DNA of 24,669 bases from an uncultured Phycisphaerales bacterium (GTDB taxonomy: Bacteria; Planctomycetota; Phycisphaerae; Sedimentisphaerales; Anaerobacaceae), in NCBI GenBank assembly GCA_937927975.1, contig CALEZT010000185.1:1-24669 (forward strand). The letters run 5' to 3'. The notes beneath the pieces are model-generated. The model saw only the letters and a list, made by a program, of their open reading frames with translations. It searched no databases and was not told the DNA's origin. This document shows positions 15,949-23,078 of this stretch, piece by piece (the first letter of the stretch is position 1; each line of letters starts with the position of its first letter). A program made the position numbers and the translations under genes.

Positions 15949-16005
15949 GAACACGCCCAGGGCGGGCGTGTGAGGGAGGTTTTTCGCTTTGGCCAGAAGC
16001 ATGAT
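15949..16005. repeat. Dispersed intergenic hairpin repeat, copy 2
   Basis: This stretch aligns with 6157-6214 at about 80% (hand alignment). It begins with a perfect 8-bp hairpin (ACACGCCC, loop AGGGC, GGGCGTGT) and carries the same tail with CGCTTTGG and AGCATGAT. It lies between the convergent ends of the beta-propeller gene and the HAAS/membrane gene. Confidence 0.6.
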
Positions 16006-16167
16006 GTCGGCAGAGCCCGGTCCGGCGGTACGGACGACCCCGCTGTCTCGGCAAGGCCGTTTCCGTCCACATCCGCTTCGGGCGAATCGATCTCAACAAC
16101 TCGGGACAGACGGTCCCAATGTGCTGATGAATCAACCCGCAGACTTGAAGAGGATGCTGTCGTGAAC

Positions 16168-16950
16168 TCACGGGACATTTGTTCCAATCCCCATGACGCA
16201 TGCAAACCGTCTTCGCCAGAAGCAGTTCGCCCAGAGCAGAATCAGGAAAGGCGTCAAGGCGACGAGGAACACCGCACTGAAGATCAGGGAGGCGAAAACG
16301 AGTTCGCCAATCTGGCCGCGGAGCGAGTGACTCGGATGGGCAATCAGCGTGACAACTGAGAGGATGACCGCGAAAGAAACGAGCAGAACCACTCCCATAA
16401 CAGCGACGAATCGGGTCTTGCCGAGCGACCTCGACGAAAGGAGCGACGCGACGGCAAACGCCAGAACAATCGGCGGAATCGCCACCGCCGCCATCGACGC
16501 CACAGTCATTGCTTCCTTGCCGAAATCACTGGTCAGCAGATTCGCTCCGAGAAATCCGAAGTAGATGAAGGCCGCCAGCAGCAATGTGGCGATACGACTG
16601 CGACCGCCGATGCGATCGGCGAGCAGCCAGATCAACGAGAAACCCAGAACCATGATTGTGAATAACTGGTTCATCTGCATCATGCTTCCGGAGGTTGCCT
16701 TCGCAATGGCCATGAACGCCCAGTAGGAACCTGCCAGAAGTGCGATGGGCGCCAGGATCCATGCGGCCTGAAGGGTCCGGTTCTCCTTGAGGGCGACGAA
16801 CGCCAACGGCAGCAACAGCCAGGGGATGAGCCCCTGAACGTGATACAGCGGGCCGAAATGGTAGAGAACAGGCTTGCCGTCGGTTGGCCCGAACTCACCG
16901 AGGTCGGCAGAGACCACGATTCGCAACTCGCCGGACACGCTGAAAGGCAC
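16168..16950 (-). CDS. Multi-pass membrane segment in frame with the upstream HAAS gene (probable C-terminal half)
   Basis: This is 260 codons from GTG 16948-16950. The start of the frame is not membrane-like (SVSGELRIVVSADLGEFGP, beta-type). About seven hydrophobic helices follow, among them PWLLLPLAFVAL, AAWILAPIALLAGSYWAFMA, FTIMVLGFSLIWLLA, LLLAAFIYFGFLGANLL, MAAVAIPPIVLAFAVASLL, MGVVLLVSFAVILSVVTLI and FLVALTPFLILLWA. It is in exactly the same frame as the HAAS gene ending at 16981, separated by that TGA and 10 sense codons, with no other stop between. The GTG has no ribosome site and lies inside a perfect hairpin, so independent translation is doubtful. It is best read as the C-terminal part of a 905-residue protein with a recoded or mutated TGA. 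Membrane function unknown. Confidence 0.6.
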   Translation of the reverse strand: MPFSVSGELRIVVSADLGEFGPTDGKPVLYHFGPLYHVQGLIPWLLLPLAFVALKENRTLQAAWILAPIALLAGSYWAFMAIAKATSGSMMQMNQLFTIMVLGFSLIWLLADRIGGRSRIATLLLAAFIYFGFLGANLLTSDFGKEAMTVASMAAVAIPPIVLAFAVASLLSSRSLGKTRFVAVMGVVLLVSFAVILSVVTLIAHPSHSLRGQIGELVFASLIFSAVFLVALTPFLILLWANCFWRRRFACVMGIGTNVP

Positions 16951-16963
16951 TCGCCACGAGTGC
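16947..16963 (-). promoter_or_regulatory. Candidate bacterial SECIS-like hairpin downstream of an in-frame TGA
   Basis: On the mRNA, GCACTCG and CGAGTGC form a perfect 7-bp stem with loop UGG. If the last G-C pair opens, the loop is GUGGC. The stem starts 17 bases after the TGA (16983-16981) and the loop 24 bases after it. Bacterial SECIS elements are known to lie directly downstream of the UGA, with the apical loop about 16-37 bases away and a G near the start of a small loop. The hairpin also sequesters the GTG at 16948-16950. Confidence 0.45.
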
Positions 16964-16980
16964 GAACACCAGGAACCACC

Positions 16981-18885
16981 TCAGCCAAACTCGAACTGCC
17001 CGGAATCGATCTGAGTGTCGCCCTGATAAACCGTGAAAGCCAGTTTCGGCCGGCCGCCGGTGTCCCAAAGGGAGTACTTCTTTCCATCCGAACCGATCAG
17101 TTCGTAATTGAACTTGAGATACCTGCCAATTCGCTCGATTCGGAGGGTGTGATTCAGCGGAGCGGCGGCCCTGTACTTCGCCATCTTCTCTTCATCCGCA
17201 GCCGAAGGAGCGGGGACTGTCGAATCCCGCGGCGCGGCCCGCACCGGCCAGAAGACCATGTCGCCGTTGTCGGCCCAATCCCGAGGTCTTCCATCCTGGC
17301 CTGTGCCCGGCCGACCGCCGTCGTCGACGAGGTTCTGGCCCCAACTGTAGAGTACAAAGCCATCGCCAGTTCTCCGATACGTAAGGGGACCTTGGCCGAA
17401 GGGATCCTCGGGCAGGCTGACCAGGACGCCGGCGGAGACCAGTTCCTCAAGACGTTCCGGATAAAAGCCCTTCTCCGCCCTGTAACGATGGATGGCCACG
17501 GTCGCGACCAGAGCAGCCTCCCCGGTTCGGGCGCGCCAGACCAGGAACCCCAATCGCTCATGGGCAGGTTTCAGCAGGGAGAAGAACAGGTTCTGCGTGG
17601 CCCAGTCGATCTGTCCCTCGGGTTCCCTACCCGCCTGCTTCTTGTTGGGCGGTGTGCTCAGCGCCTCCTGGATCTGCTCGAAATAGGCATCGACCATCGC
17701 TACGGTCTGGCGACGATCCGGGTAATCGAATCGGAGGATGCCCACCAGATTGCCCCTCCAATCGCCGGCCGCGAAGGGCAGGCCGTGGCGAAGGGCATGC
17801 CCCCCGCCCTGTCCGTCGTCGGTGAAGGTCCGCTGGATGTTGTCGTACCAAATGACTTTCTCGGCATCGAGATCGAGCAAGCTGCGGTCCCGGTCGAAGG
17901 CGAACCGGAGCTCGTCCTGCACGCGGGCCAGACCCTCGGCGGAAATCCCCGGCTCCTGCAGCACGTCGAACAGGGTGGCGTGGCCAAGAGCTTCAATCGC
18001 GATCCCCACCAACTGCTCGATCAAGAGTCCCTTGCCTCGCAGATGCCGCCCGAAGCGTAGGAGCGTCCTGGAATCGTTCATCGCCTCGTCCACCGCCCCC
18101 AGGCGAGCCTGGTAGGCCACCCAATCCCTCCAGGCCATCGCGAGAGACCGATACCGCGGGAGCGACTCCATCGCCAGGGGGACGACGTTCGCCTGCATCC
18201 ACATGAAGGAGACATGGCTCGAAATCGGATTCGCCTCGTTGATGTCGTAGACCGGCCAATAATCGGCGGTGTTCGCCCCCTTCTGGAAGAGATCAAACGC
18301 CGGCCTGTTCTCGCTCAGCCAGTCGGCCAACCCCTTCAAGTCGCGATCATTGCAGTCTCGCACCGTCCACTGGGGCGATCTTCTCCTGACTGCCAGCGAC
18401 TCCGGCGGCTCGACATAGAGCGAAGCGGCTTGCTCGTAGTATGTTCTCGCATTCTCGACGCCCGGCTGGGCGGGTCGCCACCGTTTCGTGAGCCAGTCAG
18501 CGTAGTTCACACAGACCGTCGGCTTTCCCACGAACAGCGGGACGGAGCAGGCGAGAAGATAGATCAAGAACACGCCGAGCGCCTGCATGCTGCGCACAAG
18601 CGCCTTCGCCCACAGCGGTCGGCAGCGTTTCTTGGCTCTCCGGCACAGGACGGCGAGAAGCCCGGCGTCGCCGAACTCCTCGATCAGCCGCTTGGCCCTC
18701 GTTTCCCTCTCGGCCAGGTCGTTCACGTCCCGCAGTTCGTCCTCGAAGTGCGCCGTCAGTTCCTCGCGGACTTCCTGGCGGACGCGTTTGCGATAGCCCA
18801 TCTTCCGCACAACCGCCGCGATGAACTGCTCCGCACACCGAGGCAATCCGCAACGACTCCTCTCTGGCATGTTCTCTCGCTCCAT
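16981..18885 (-). CDS. HAAS-domain membrane protein with GspG-like C-terminal region, ending at an in-frame TGA
   Basis: The gene encodes 634 residues. The N-terminal helical HAAS/permease-prefix-type domain (about 10-80; RQEVREELTAHFEDELRD, RLIEEFGDAGLLAVLCRRAKK) leads to one membrane helix (about 93-115). A long helical middle region follows, then a GspG-like part (about 450-560; AIHRYRAEKGFYPERLEELV, YSWGQNLVDDGG, NGDMVFWPV). Unlike its paralogue at 18904-20568, it continues into a beta-rich domain (IGRYLKFNYELIGSDGKKY, AFTVYQGDTQIDSGQFEFG), where the TGA comes mid-pattern and the frame continues to 16168. The start is ATG 18885 or 18870; the ribosome site is modest. It lies 18 bases downstream of the paralogue, in the same operon. 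It may be a selenoprotein with Sec at residue 635, or a gene with a nonsense mutation. Confidence 0.82.
   Translation of the reverse strand: MERENMPERSRCGLPRCAEQFIAAVVRKMGYRKRVRQEVREELTAHFEDELRDVNDLAERETRAKRLIEEFGDAGLLAVLCRRAKKRCRPLWAKALVRSMQALGVFLIYLLACSVPLFVGKPTVCVNYADWLTKRWRPAQPGVENARTYYEQAASLYVEPPESLAVRRRSPQWTVRDCNDRDLKGLADWLSENRPAFDLFQKGANTADYWPVYDINEANPISSHVSFMWMQANVVPLAMESLPRYRSLAMAWRDWVAYQARLGAVDEAMNDSRTLLRFGRHLRGKGLLIEQLVGIAIEALGHATLFDVLQEPGISAEGLARVQDELRFAFDRDRSLLDLDAEKVIWYDNIQRTFTDDGQGGGHALRHGLPFAAGDWRGNLVGILRFDYPDRRQTVAMVDAYFEQIQEALSTPPNKKQAGREPEGQIDWATQNLFFSLLKPAHERLGFLVWRARTGEAALVATVAIHRYRAEKGFYPERLEELVSAGVLVSLPEDPFGQGPLTYRRTGDGFVLYSWGQNLVDDGGRPGTGQDGRPRDWADNGDMVFWPVRAAPRDSTVPAPSAADEEKMAKYRAAAPLNHTLRIERIGRYLKFNYELIGSDGKKYSLWDTGGRPKLAFTVYQGDTQIDSGQFEFG
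18620..18707. repeat. 88-bp block identical to 20306-20393
   Basis: This segment, within the HAAS-domain coding region, is identical base for base to 20306-20393 in the upstream paralogue, including silent positions. The rest of the two genes has diverged strongly. Confidence 0.85.
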
Positions 18886-18903
18886 ATCGGAACCATCCTC
18901 AAA

Positions 18904-20568
18904 TCAACGATTCACCGGCCAGAAGACCCAGTCGCCGTCGACGCCCCACAGTTTGGGACGCCCCTCCTCGTCGCGCCCGGGTTCGCCGCCGTCATCCGTG
19001 AAATTCGGCCCAAGACTATAGAGAATGAAATCGTCGCCTGTCGATCTGTAGACCAGAGCGCCCGCACCATATACATCTGACGGCACTTCCTTGATGTATC
19101 CATCCTGAACGAGGCTCTCAAGATCCCGCGGGTAGCTTCCCTTCTCCAGCCGATACCGCTTCATCGCCAGAATCGCCACGAGTGCCTCATAGTCCATCCT
19201 TGCGCGAAACGCCAACTCCGACACTCGTCGTTCGGCCGGCATCAACAGCCGGACCCAGCCATATCGAAGCCTCTCGACCCATCCCATACTGTCGCCCATG
19301 TTGAGGATGCGACGCTCTCGTCTTTCATAGGGCGAGAGCCGCGCGATCTTATTCATCCGATCATACCACTCGTTGACCTTGGCAACCGTTCGGTTCCTGC
19401 GGGCGTGAATCATACTGGTCCCCACATCCAAAGACATCACCATGGCCCTCCGTAACCAGCCTACCGGCCGATTGGAGATTCTCAGTTCGGTGTAGGCGCC
19501 AATAAGGTAGTGTCCCCCGCCAAGCCCTCCCTTGGTAAACACATGCTGGACGGTATCCAACATCACCAGGCGTTCGGCCTCGAAATCCACAGGCGGATAC
19601 CCATCCACATACAGCATAGTCATCTGATGCTGCAATTCACCAAGTTGCGAAAGCGCCAGTTCGTGCGCCTCCAGCACATGTAGAACTTCTTGACACATCG
19701 CGGTGTTGATTACCAGACTCATCAACTGCTCGACCCCGAATGCATTTCCATGCCAATGGGCGCCCGCACGTCCCAACGTCGTGCAGTAGCCGAGCGCCTC
19801 CTCCACGCGTCCCTGCTCAAGAGCCAATCGCGACTTCCACAAGCCCAGCGTCCAGAGCCACCGCATGTTCACCAGCGGAGGGTCTTCGGTGCAATCCATC
19901 AGCAGCCGCCTCCCTGGGAGTCTCGCGTATACCCTGTGGCTTTGCCTCTTCTCAGTGGCCGACTCGAAGCACAGCCATGCGTCGGAATTGGCCGCGATCG
20001 AATCGCAGAGAATCCTGCGGTCTTGCGTTGTCAGCGGTTCCTTCGAAGACCTCGTGGACCTAAACCAGGACGCCCTCAGAACCGTCTCATTCGGTTCGAC
20101 GACGAGCCGCATGGCTCTCTCATAGTACGGCCAGGCATTGTCCTCAACGGGACCGCTTGGACGATGCAAGGCGTTCAATTGAGGCAGATAGTCTATCGTC
20201 GGATTCGCCTTGCCGCGGACGAACCAGATCGTGTAGGGGATGAACACCAGCAGGAACACGCCAACGATCTGCATTGTGCGAACAAATGCGCGCACCCACA
20301 GCGGCCGGCAGCGTTTCTTGGCTCTCCGGCACAGGACGGCGAGAAGCCCGGCGTCGCCGAACTCCTCGATCAGCCGCTTGGCCCTCGTTTCCCGCTCGGC
20401 CGGGTCGTTCGCGTCCCGCAACTCGTCCTCGAAATGCGCCGTAAGCTCCGCCTGCACGTCCTGGCGGACCTTGCGTCGATATCGTATCTTCTTCGTCACC
20501 CGAGCAATATACTCGATGGCACAGGGCGGCAATTCATTCCCAGGTTTCTCGTCAGGTCTATCTCGCAT
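18904..20568 (-). CDS. HAAS-domain membrane protein with GspG-like C-terminal region
   Basis: The protein has 554 residues. A HAAS/permease-prefix-type N-terminal domain (about 20-80; RQDVQAELTAHFEDELRDAND, RLIEEFGDAGLLAVL) is followed by one membrane helix (about 86-106, VGVFLLVFIPYTIWFV), a long helical middle region, and a GspG-like C-terminus (AILAMKRYRLEKGSYPRDLESLV, YSLGPNFTDDGGEPG, DGDWVFWPV) ending there. HAAS domains are known to sit beside PadR regulators, and here padR is the next gene upstream. GAGGT precedes ATG 20566-20568. It lacks the extra beta domain and membrane part of its downstream paralogue. Probably an inner-membrane sensor or regulator; the actual role is unknown. Confidence 0.82.
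   Translation of the reverse strand: MRDRPDEKPGNELPPCAIEYIARVTKKIRYRRKVRQDVQAELTAHFEDELRDANDPAERETRAKRLIEEFGDAGLLAVLCRRAKKRCRPLWVRAFVRTMQIVGVFLLVFIPYTIWFVRGKANPTIDYLPQLNALHRPSGPVEDNAWPYYERAMRLVVEPNETVLRASWFRSTRSSKEPLTTQDRRILCDSIAANSDAWLCFESATEKRQSHRVYARLPGRRLLMDCTEDPPLVNMRWLWTLGLWKSRLALEQGRVEEALGYCTTLGRAGAHWHGNAFGVEQLMSLVINTAMCQEVLHVLEAHELALSQLGELQHQMTMLYVDGYPPVDFEAERLVMLDTVQHVFTKGGLGGGHYLIGAYTELRISNRPVGWLRRAMVMSLDVGTSMIHARRNRTVAKVNEWYDRMNKIARLSPYERRERRILNMGDSMGWVERLRYGWVRLLMPAERRVSELAFRARMDYEALVAILAMKRYRLEKGSYPRDLESLVQDGYIKEVPSDVYGAGALVYRSTGDDFILYSLGPNFTDDGGEPGRDEEGRPKLWGVDGDWVFWPVNR
20306..20393. repeat. 88-bp block identical to 18620-18707
   Basis: This is the second copy of the identical HAAS-coding block. 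Upstream the flanks agree except for scattered mismatches, and downstream they diverge gradually. Confidence 0.85.
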
Positions 20569-20605
20569 GGTCGGACCTCTGGCCCAAGGCGACAAATCTC
20601 AGGGG

Positions 20606-20626
20606 CTTGGGGACCGAATCCCCAAG
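20606..20626 (-). promoter_or_regulatory. Stem-loop between padR and the first HAAS gene
   Basis: CTTGGGGA (20606-20613) pairs perfectly with TCCCCAAG (20619-20626) around a 5-base loop, in the 92-base space inside the operon. With no U-run it is more likely a stability or partial-attenuation hairpin than a terminator. Confidence 0.4.
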
Positions 20627-20660
20627 ACAACAGAAACACGCGGAACCGAATGAACTCCCA

Positions 20661-21005
20661 TCACAGAGCCGCCTGCAGCGCCCCGCCGAAGAGCAAGTCC
20701 AGACCTTTGGCCAGGCCCTGGAGCTGGGCCTTCTGGCTGGCCAGTTCCTCCTTGCCCTTGCCGGTGAGCGAATAGTAGCGCCGGTTGCGGCCCGAGTCGG
20801 TCGTCTCCCACTTGGCCTGGACGAGCTTCTTGGCCTCCAGGTTGTACAGCAGCGGGTACAGCGTGCCCTTGCCCAGCGTCAGGACGTCGCCGCTGCGCTG
20901 CTCGATCGCCTGGCTGAGCTCGTAGCCGTACATGGGCCCGCGCGACAGGATCTGCAACACCACCACCGGGGCCACGCCCTTGAGCAACTGACTCTCGAAT
21001 TTCAT
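20661..21005 (-). CDS. PadR-family transcriptional regulator
   Basis: The protein has 114 residues. It follows the PadR winged-helix plan: MKFESQLLKGVAPVVVLQIL, SRGPMYGYELSQAIEQRSG, LGKGTLYPLLYNLEAKKLVQ, then the wing with SGRNRRYYSLTGKGKEEL and a dimerisation helix. Proteins of this short PadR type repress promoters, often their own, in response to small molecules or membrane stress. ATG 21003-21005 has GGGAGG about 6 bases upstream; the open frame extends to 21062 without a better site. It heads an operon with two HAAS-domain proteins, the classical PadR partner. Confidence 0.92.
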   Translation of the reverse strand: MKFESQLLKGVAPVVVLQILSRGPMYGYELSQAIEQRSGDVLTLGKGTLYPLLYNLEAKKLVQAKWETTDSGRNRRYYSLTGKGKEELASQKAQLQGLAKGLDLLFGGALQAAL

Positions 21006-21053
21006 GCCAAACCTCCCGATTTTCCTGGACCCGTTCCAGGTCATGACGCACTT

Positions 21054-21082
21054 ATTATGCATTACCTACTATGCAATATCAA
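21054..21082 (-). promoter_or_regulatory. Near-consensus promoter and likely PadR operator
   Basis: On the minus strand, TTGATA (21077-21082) and CATAAT (21054-21059) are separated by 17 bases; each box matches consensus at 5 of 6 positions. The spacer and -10 hold the repeated element TGCATA-GTA / TGCATA-ATA (13-base period), a plausible PadR site for autoregulation. It is strikingly AT-rich against its surroundings. Confidence 0.6.
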
Positions 21083-21522
21083 ATACATTCTCAAAAAAGG
21101 AACGGTTCCTCCGGCTTTCGAGTACTGCGGTCCCAGCAGCAGACCCCTTGACCGGGGACGCCGCCCCCGGATCACGAGTCACGGGGCACGACTTCACGCC
21201 TTCCCCTGCGCTTTCACGCTTCCACGCGGCGTCCCGCCGGCTCTTTTGACTGCGGGCCGGGATGGAGCGAATCTTCCCCGACGGCTCTTGTCCATCGATC
21301 CCGGGGCCCCTTGGGATCGTAGACGGGGGGAAAACGTCCTTGGCATCGGACCGGTTCGACCGCTATGATGGCTCCCGGCGGGGGCAAGGCGGGCAGATAT
21401 TCGGGACGGCGGTGCCTGCGGCACGCGGGGATTCGCGTCGGCACGGTCAAAGCCGGCGCCGGTCCGGCCCAGGCACAGAAATCGGATTGACGGACTTGGA
21501 CAATGGCTCTGGGAGTGACGCT
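21083..21522. other. Gap upstream of the short GspE-like gene
   Basis: These 440 bases hold no convincing gene. The in-frame extension of the ATPase from 21262 is Gly/Arg/Ser-rich with no motif. The second half carries a promoter candidate (21340-21369) and then a GC-rich leader with a small GTGCC/GGCAC hairpin near 21410-21425. Confidence 0.5.
21340..21369 (+). promoter_or_regulatory. Candidate promoter for the GspE-like gene
   Basis: TTGGCA (21340-21345) and TATGAT (21364-21369) are separated by 18 bases; both boxes match consensus at 5 of 6 positions. It implies a GC-rich leader of about 145 bases before ATG 21523. Confidence 0.45.
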
Positions 21523-22740
21523 ATGGAAGACTTGCTGCAGAATGAGGTGGTCGTTCGCTCGGGACTCGGAGGCGTCAAAGAGGTTTCCGAACCGCTGATC
21601 ACGATCCTGTCCGAGGCGATCGCAGAAGGGGCCACGGACATTCATCTGGACCCGTTCGCGGAGGGCAAACACGTTCGGTATCGCGTCGACGGCGTCGTCC
21701 ACGAAAAGGCGCCCATCCCGGGCGCCCTGCGCAAGCGGCTGCTCAACCAGATCAAAGTGCTGCTCGATCTGAACATCGACAAGTCGTTCGTCCCGGAAGA
21801 GGGCTTCATCTCGATGGAGATGGAGGGCACACAGCACGACATGCGCGTGACGATCGCGCCCGTCGGCGACCGCGAGGCCATCCACTTCCGCTTCCTGTCG
21901 TCCAGCCGGAACCTGCGGGACCTGGTGAATCTCGGCATGAGAGGCGAAGACCTTCAAGCGGTGCAGCGGGTCATCGAGGCCCCCTATGGCCTGGTGCTCG
22001 TCGCCGGCGGCACCGGGTCCGGCAAGACCACCACCCTGTACTCGCTGGCCAACACCCTCAAACATCAGAACCTGATCGTCACTTCGATTGAGGATCCCGT
22101 GGAGTTTCGCCTGCCGAGGGTCCGCCAACTGGAGGTCAGTGAAAAGCACGGATTCACCATGCACGAAGGTCTGCGGATCATCCTGCGGATGGACCCGGAC
22201 GTGATCATGGTGGGCGAGATTCGCGACCGGGACTCGGCGACCACCGCGGCCCGCGCCGGACTATCCGGGCAACTGGTCATCGCGACCATGCACGCACGCA
22301 ATGCGTCGATGGCGGTCGACGCGCTGGGCAGCATGGATGTGCCGCGGTACATGATCGGCGGGGCCCTGCGACTGGTGATCCATCAGAATCTCGTCCTGCG
22401 CCTCTGCCAGGCCTGCGCCGGGGAGGCGAAACCGACGGCCGGGGATCGCGAGCTCTTGGAACGTCATCAGGTCCCCGTTCCGCAAACCGTCCGTCGAGCG
22501 GTCGGGTGCGCGGAATGTCGGGGCTACGGGCACAAGGGCCGGATCGCGGTGTTCGAATTGACGCCGATCGATCAGTCGCTCGGCCATGACATCGCGGCGG
22601 GAGTCGGGGCCCGCAAGCTCTCATCGCGATTGCACCATGCCCGGCGGGCCTCCATGGCCCAGGATGTCCTCCACAAAGCAGCCGCAGGAGAGGTGTCGTT
22701 GGACGTGGCGAAGCATTTCGTCCAAAGCCTCGGCGAGTGA
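21523..22740 (+). CDS. Short GspE/PilB-like secretion ATPase
   Basis: The protein has 405 residues. It lacks the long N-terminal domain of the ATPase at 1-1366 and begins almost directly with the catalytic part: GATDIHLDP, a Walker A GGTGSGKT (162-169), Asp box EDPVE, Walker B DPDVIMVGEIRD, His box (IATMHARN) and a four-cysteine zinc motif split as CQAC and CAEC. All key ATPase residues look intact. GGGAG lies 7 bases before ATG 21523. No pilin, platform or secretin gene is adjacent in the window, so it is an orphan here. It could serve a second pilus or secretion machine or share the pil operon's platform. Confidence 0.9.
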   Translation: MEDLLQNEVVVRSGLGGVKEVSEPLITILSEAIAEGATDIHLDPFAEGKHVRYRVDGVVHEKAPIPGALRKRLLNQIKVLLDLNIDKSFVPEEGFISMEMEGTQHDMRVTIAPVGDREAIHFRFLSSSRNLRDLVNLGMRGEDLQAVQRVIEAPYGLVLVAGGTGSGKTTTLYSLANTLKHQNLIVTSIEDPVEFRLPRVRQLEVSEKHGFTMHEGLRIILRMDPDVIMVGEIRDRDSATTAARAGLSGQLVIATMHARNASMAVDALGSMDVPRYMIGGALRLVIHQNLVLRLCQACAGEAKPTAGDRELLERHQVPVPQTVRRAVGCAECRGYGHKGRIAVFELTPIDQSLGHDIAAGVGARKLSSRLHHARRASMAQDVLHKAAAGEVSLDVAKHFVQSLGE

Positions 22741-23078
22741 CCGGATCGTGTGCAGACCCGCACCTGTAATCGTCCACGGTCCCGACTCTGTCCAATCCTT
22801 GCTGCCGGCCCGGCAACGGAATGACTCAGAGACGGATTTCACGGATTCACACAGCCTCGATCATGCATCATCCTTCATCAATCGACAATTCCAATAAGCA
22901 TTCTGCCCGGAATTCGTCGAATTGTCAAGCGAAAGTAACCGACTGGCCGTGTCATACGGAAGATCGCCTCCGCCCGCAGGGGCGGCAGGCAAAGACCGCG
23001 TCATGTCACCCTCACTACGGACTATTTCAACGCTTGACCCCGCTCTTCGGTATCTCCTCCGCCGTGCCCGTTTGTGAA
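22741..23078. other. Gap before the LamG/YD-repeat gene
   Basis: No confident gene is seen. The frame of the downstream gene is open back to an ATG at 22821, but this part has no domain pattern or signal peptide. Small elements are the palindrome AATTCG-T-CGAATT (22911-22923) and a CCGCCC/GGGCGG hairpin near 22970-22985. Confidence 0.5.

Noticed and set aside
16948..16950. GTG as a normal start of a separate membrane protein
   Set aside because: No ribosome site, buried in a hairpin, and the frame begins inside a soluble domain; I list the frame but doubt independent initiation.
21370..21522. A cyclic-di-GMP riboswitch in the leader of the GspE-like gene
   Set aside because: The leader is GC-rich with small hairpins, but the conserved GEMM-I core segments are not present.
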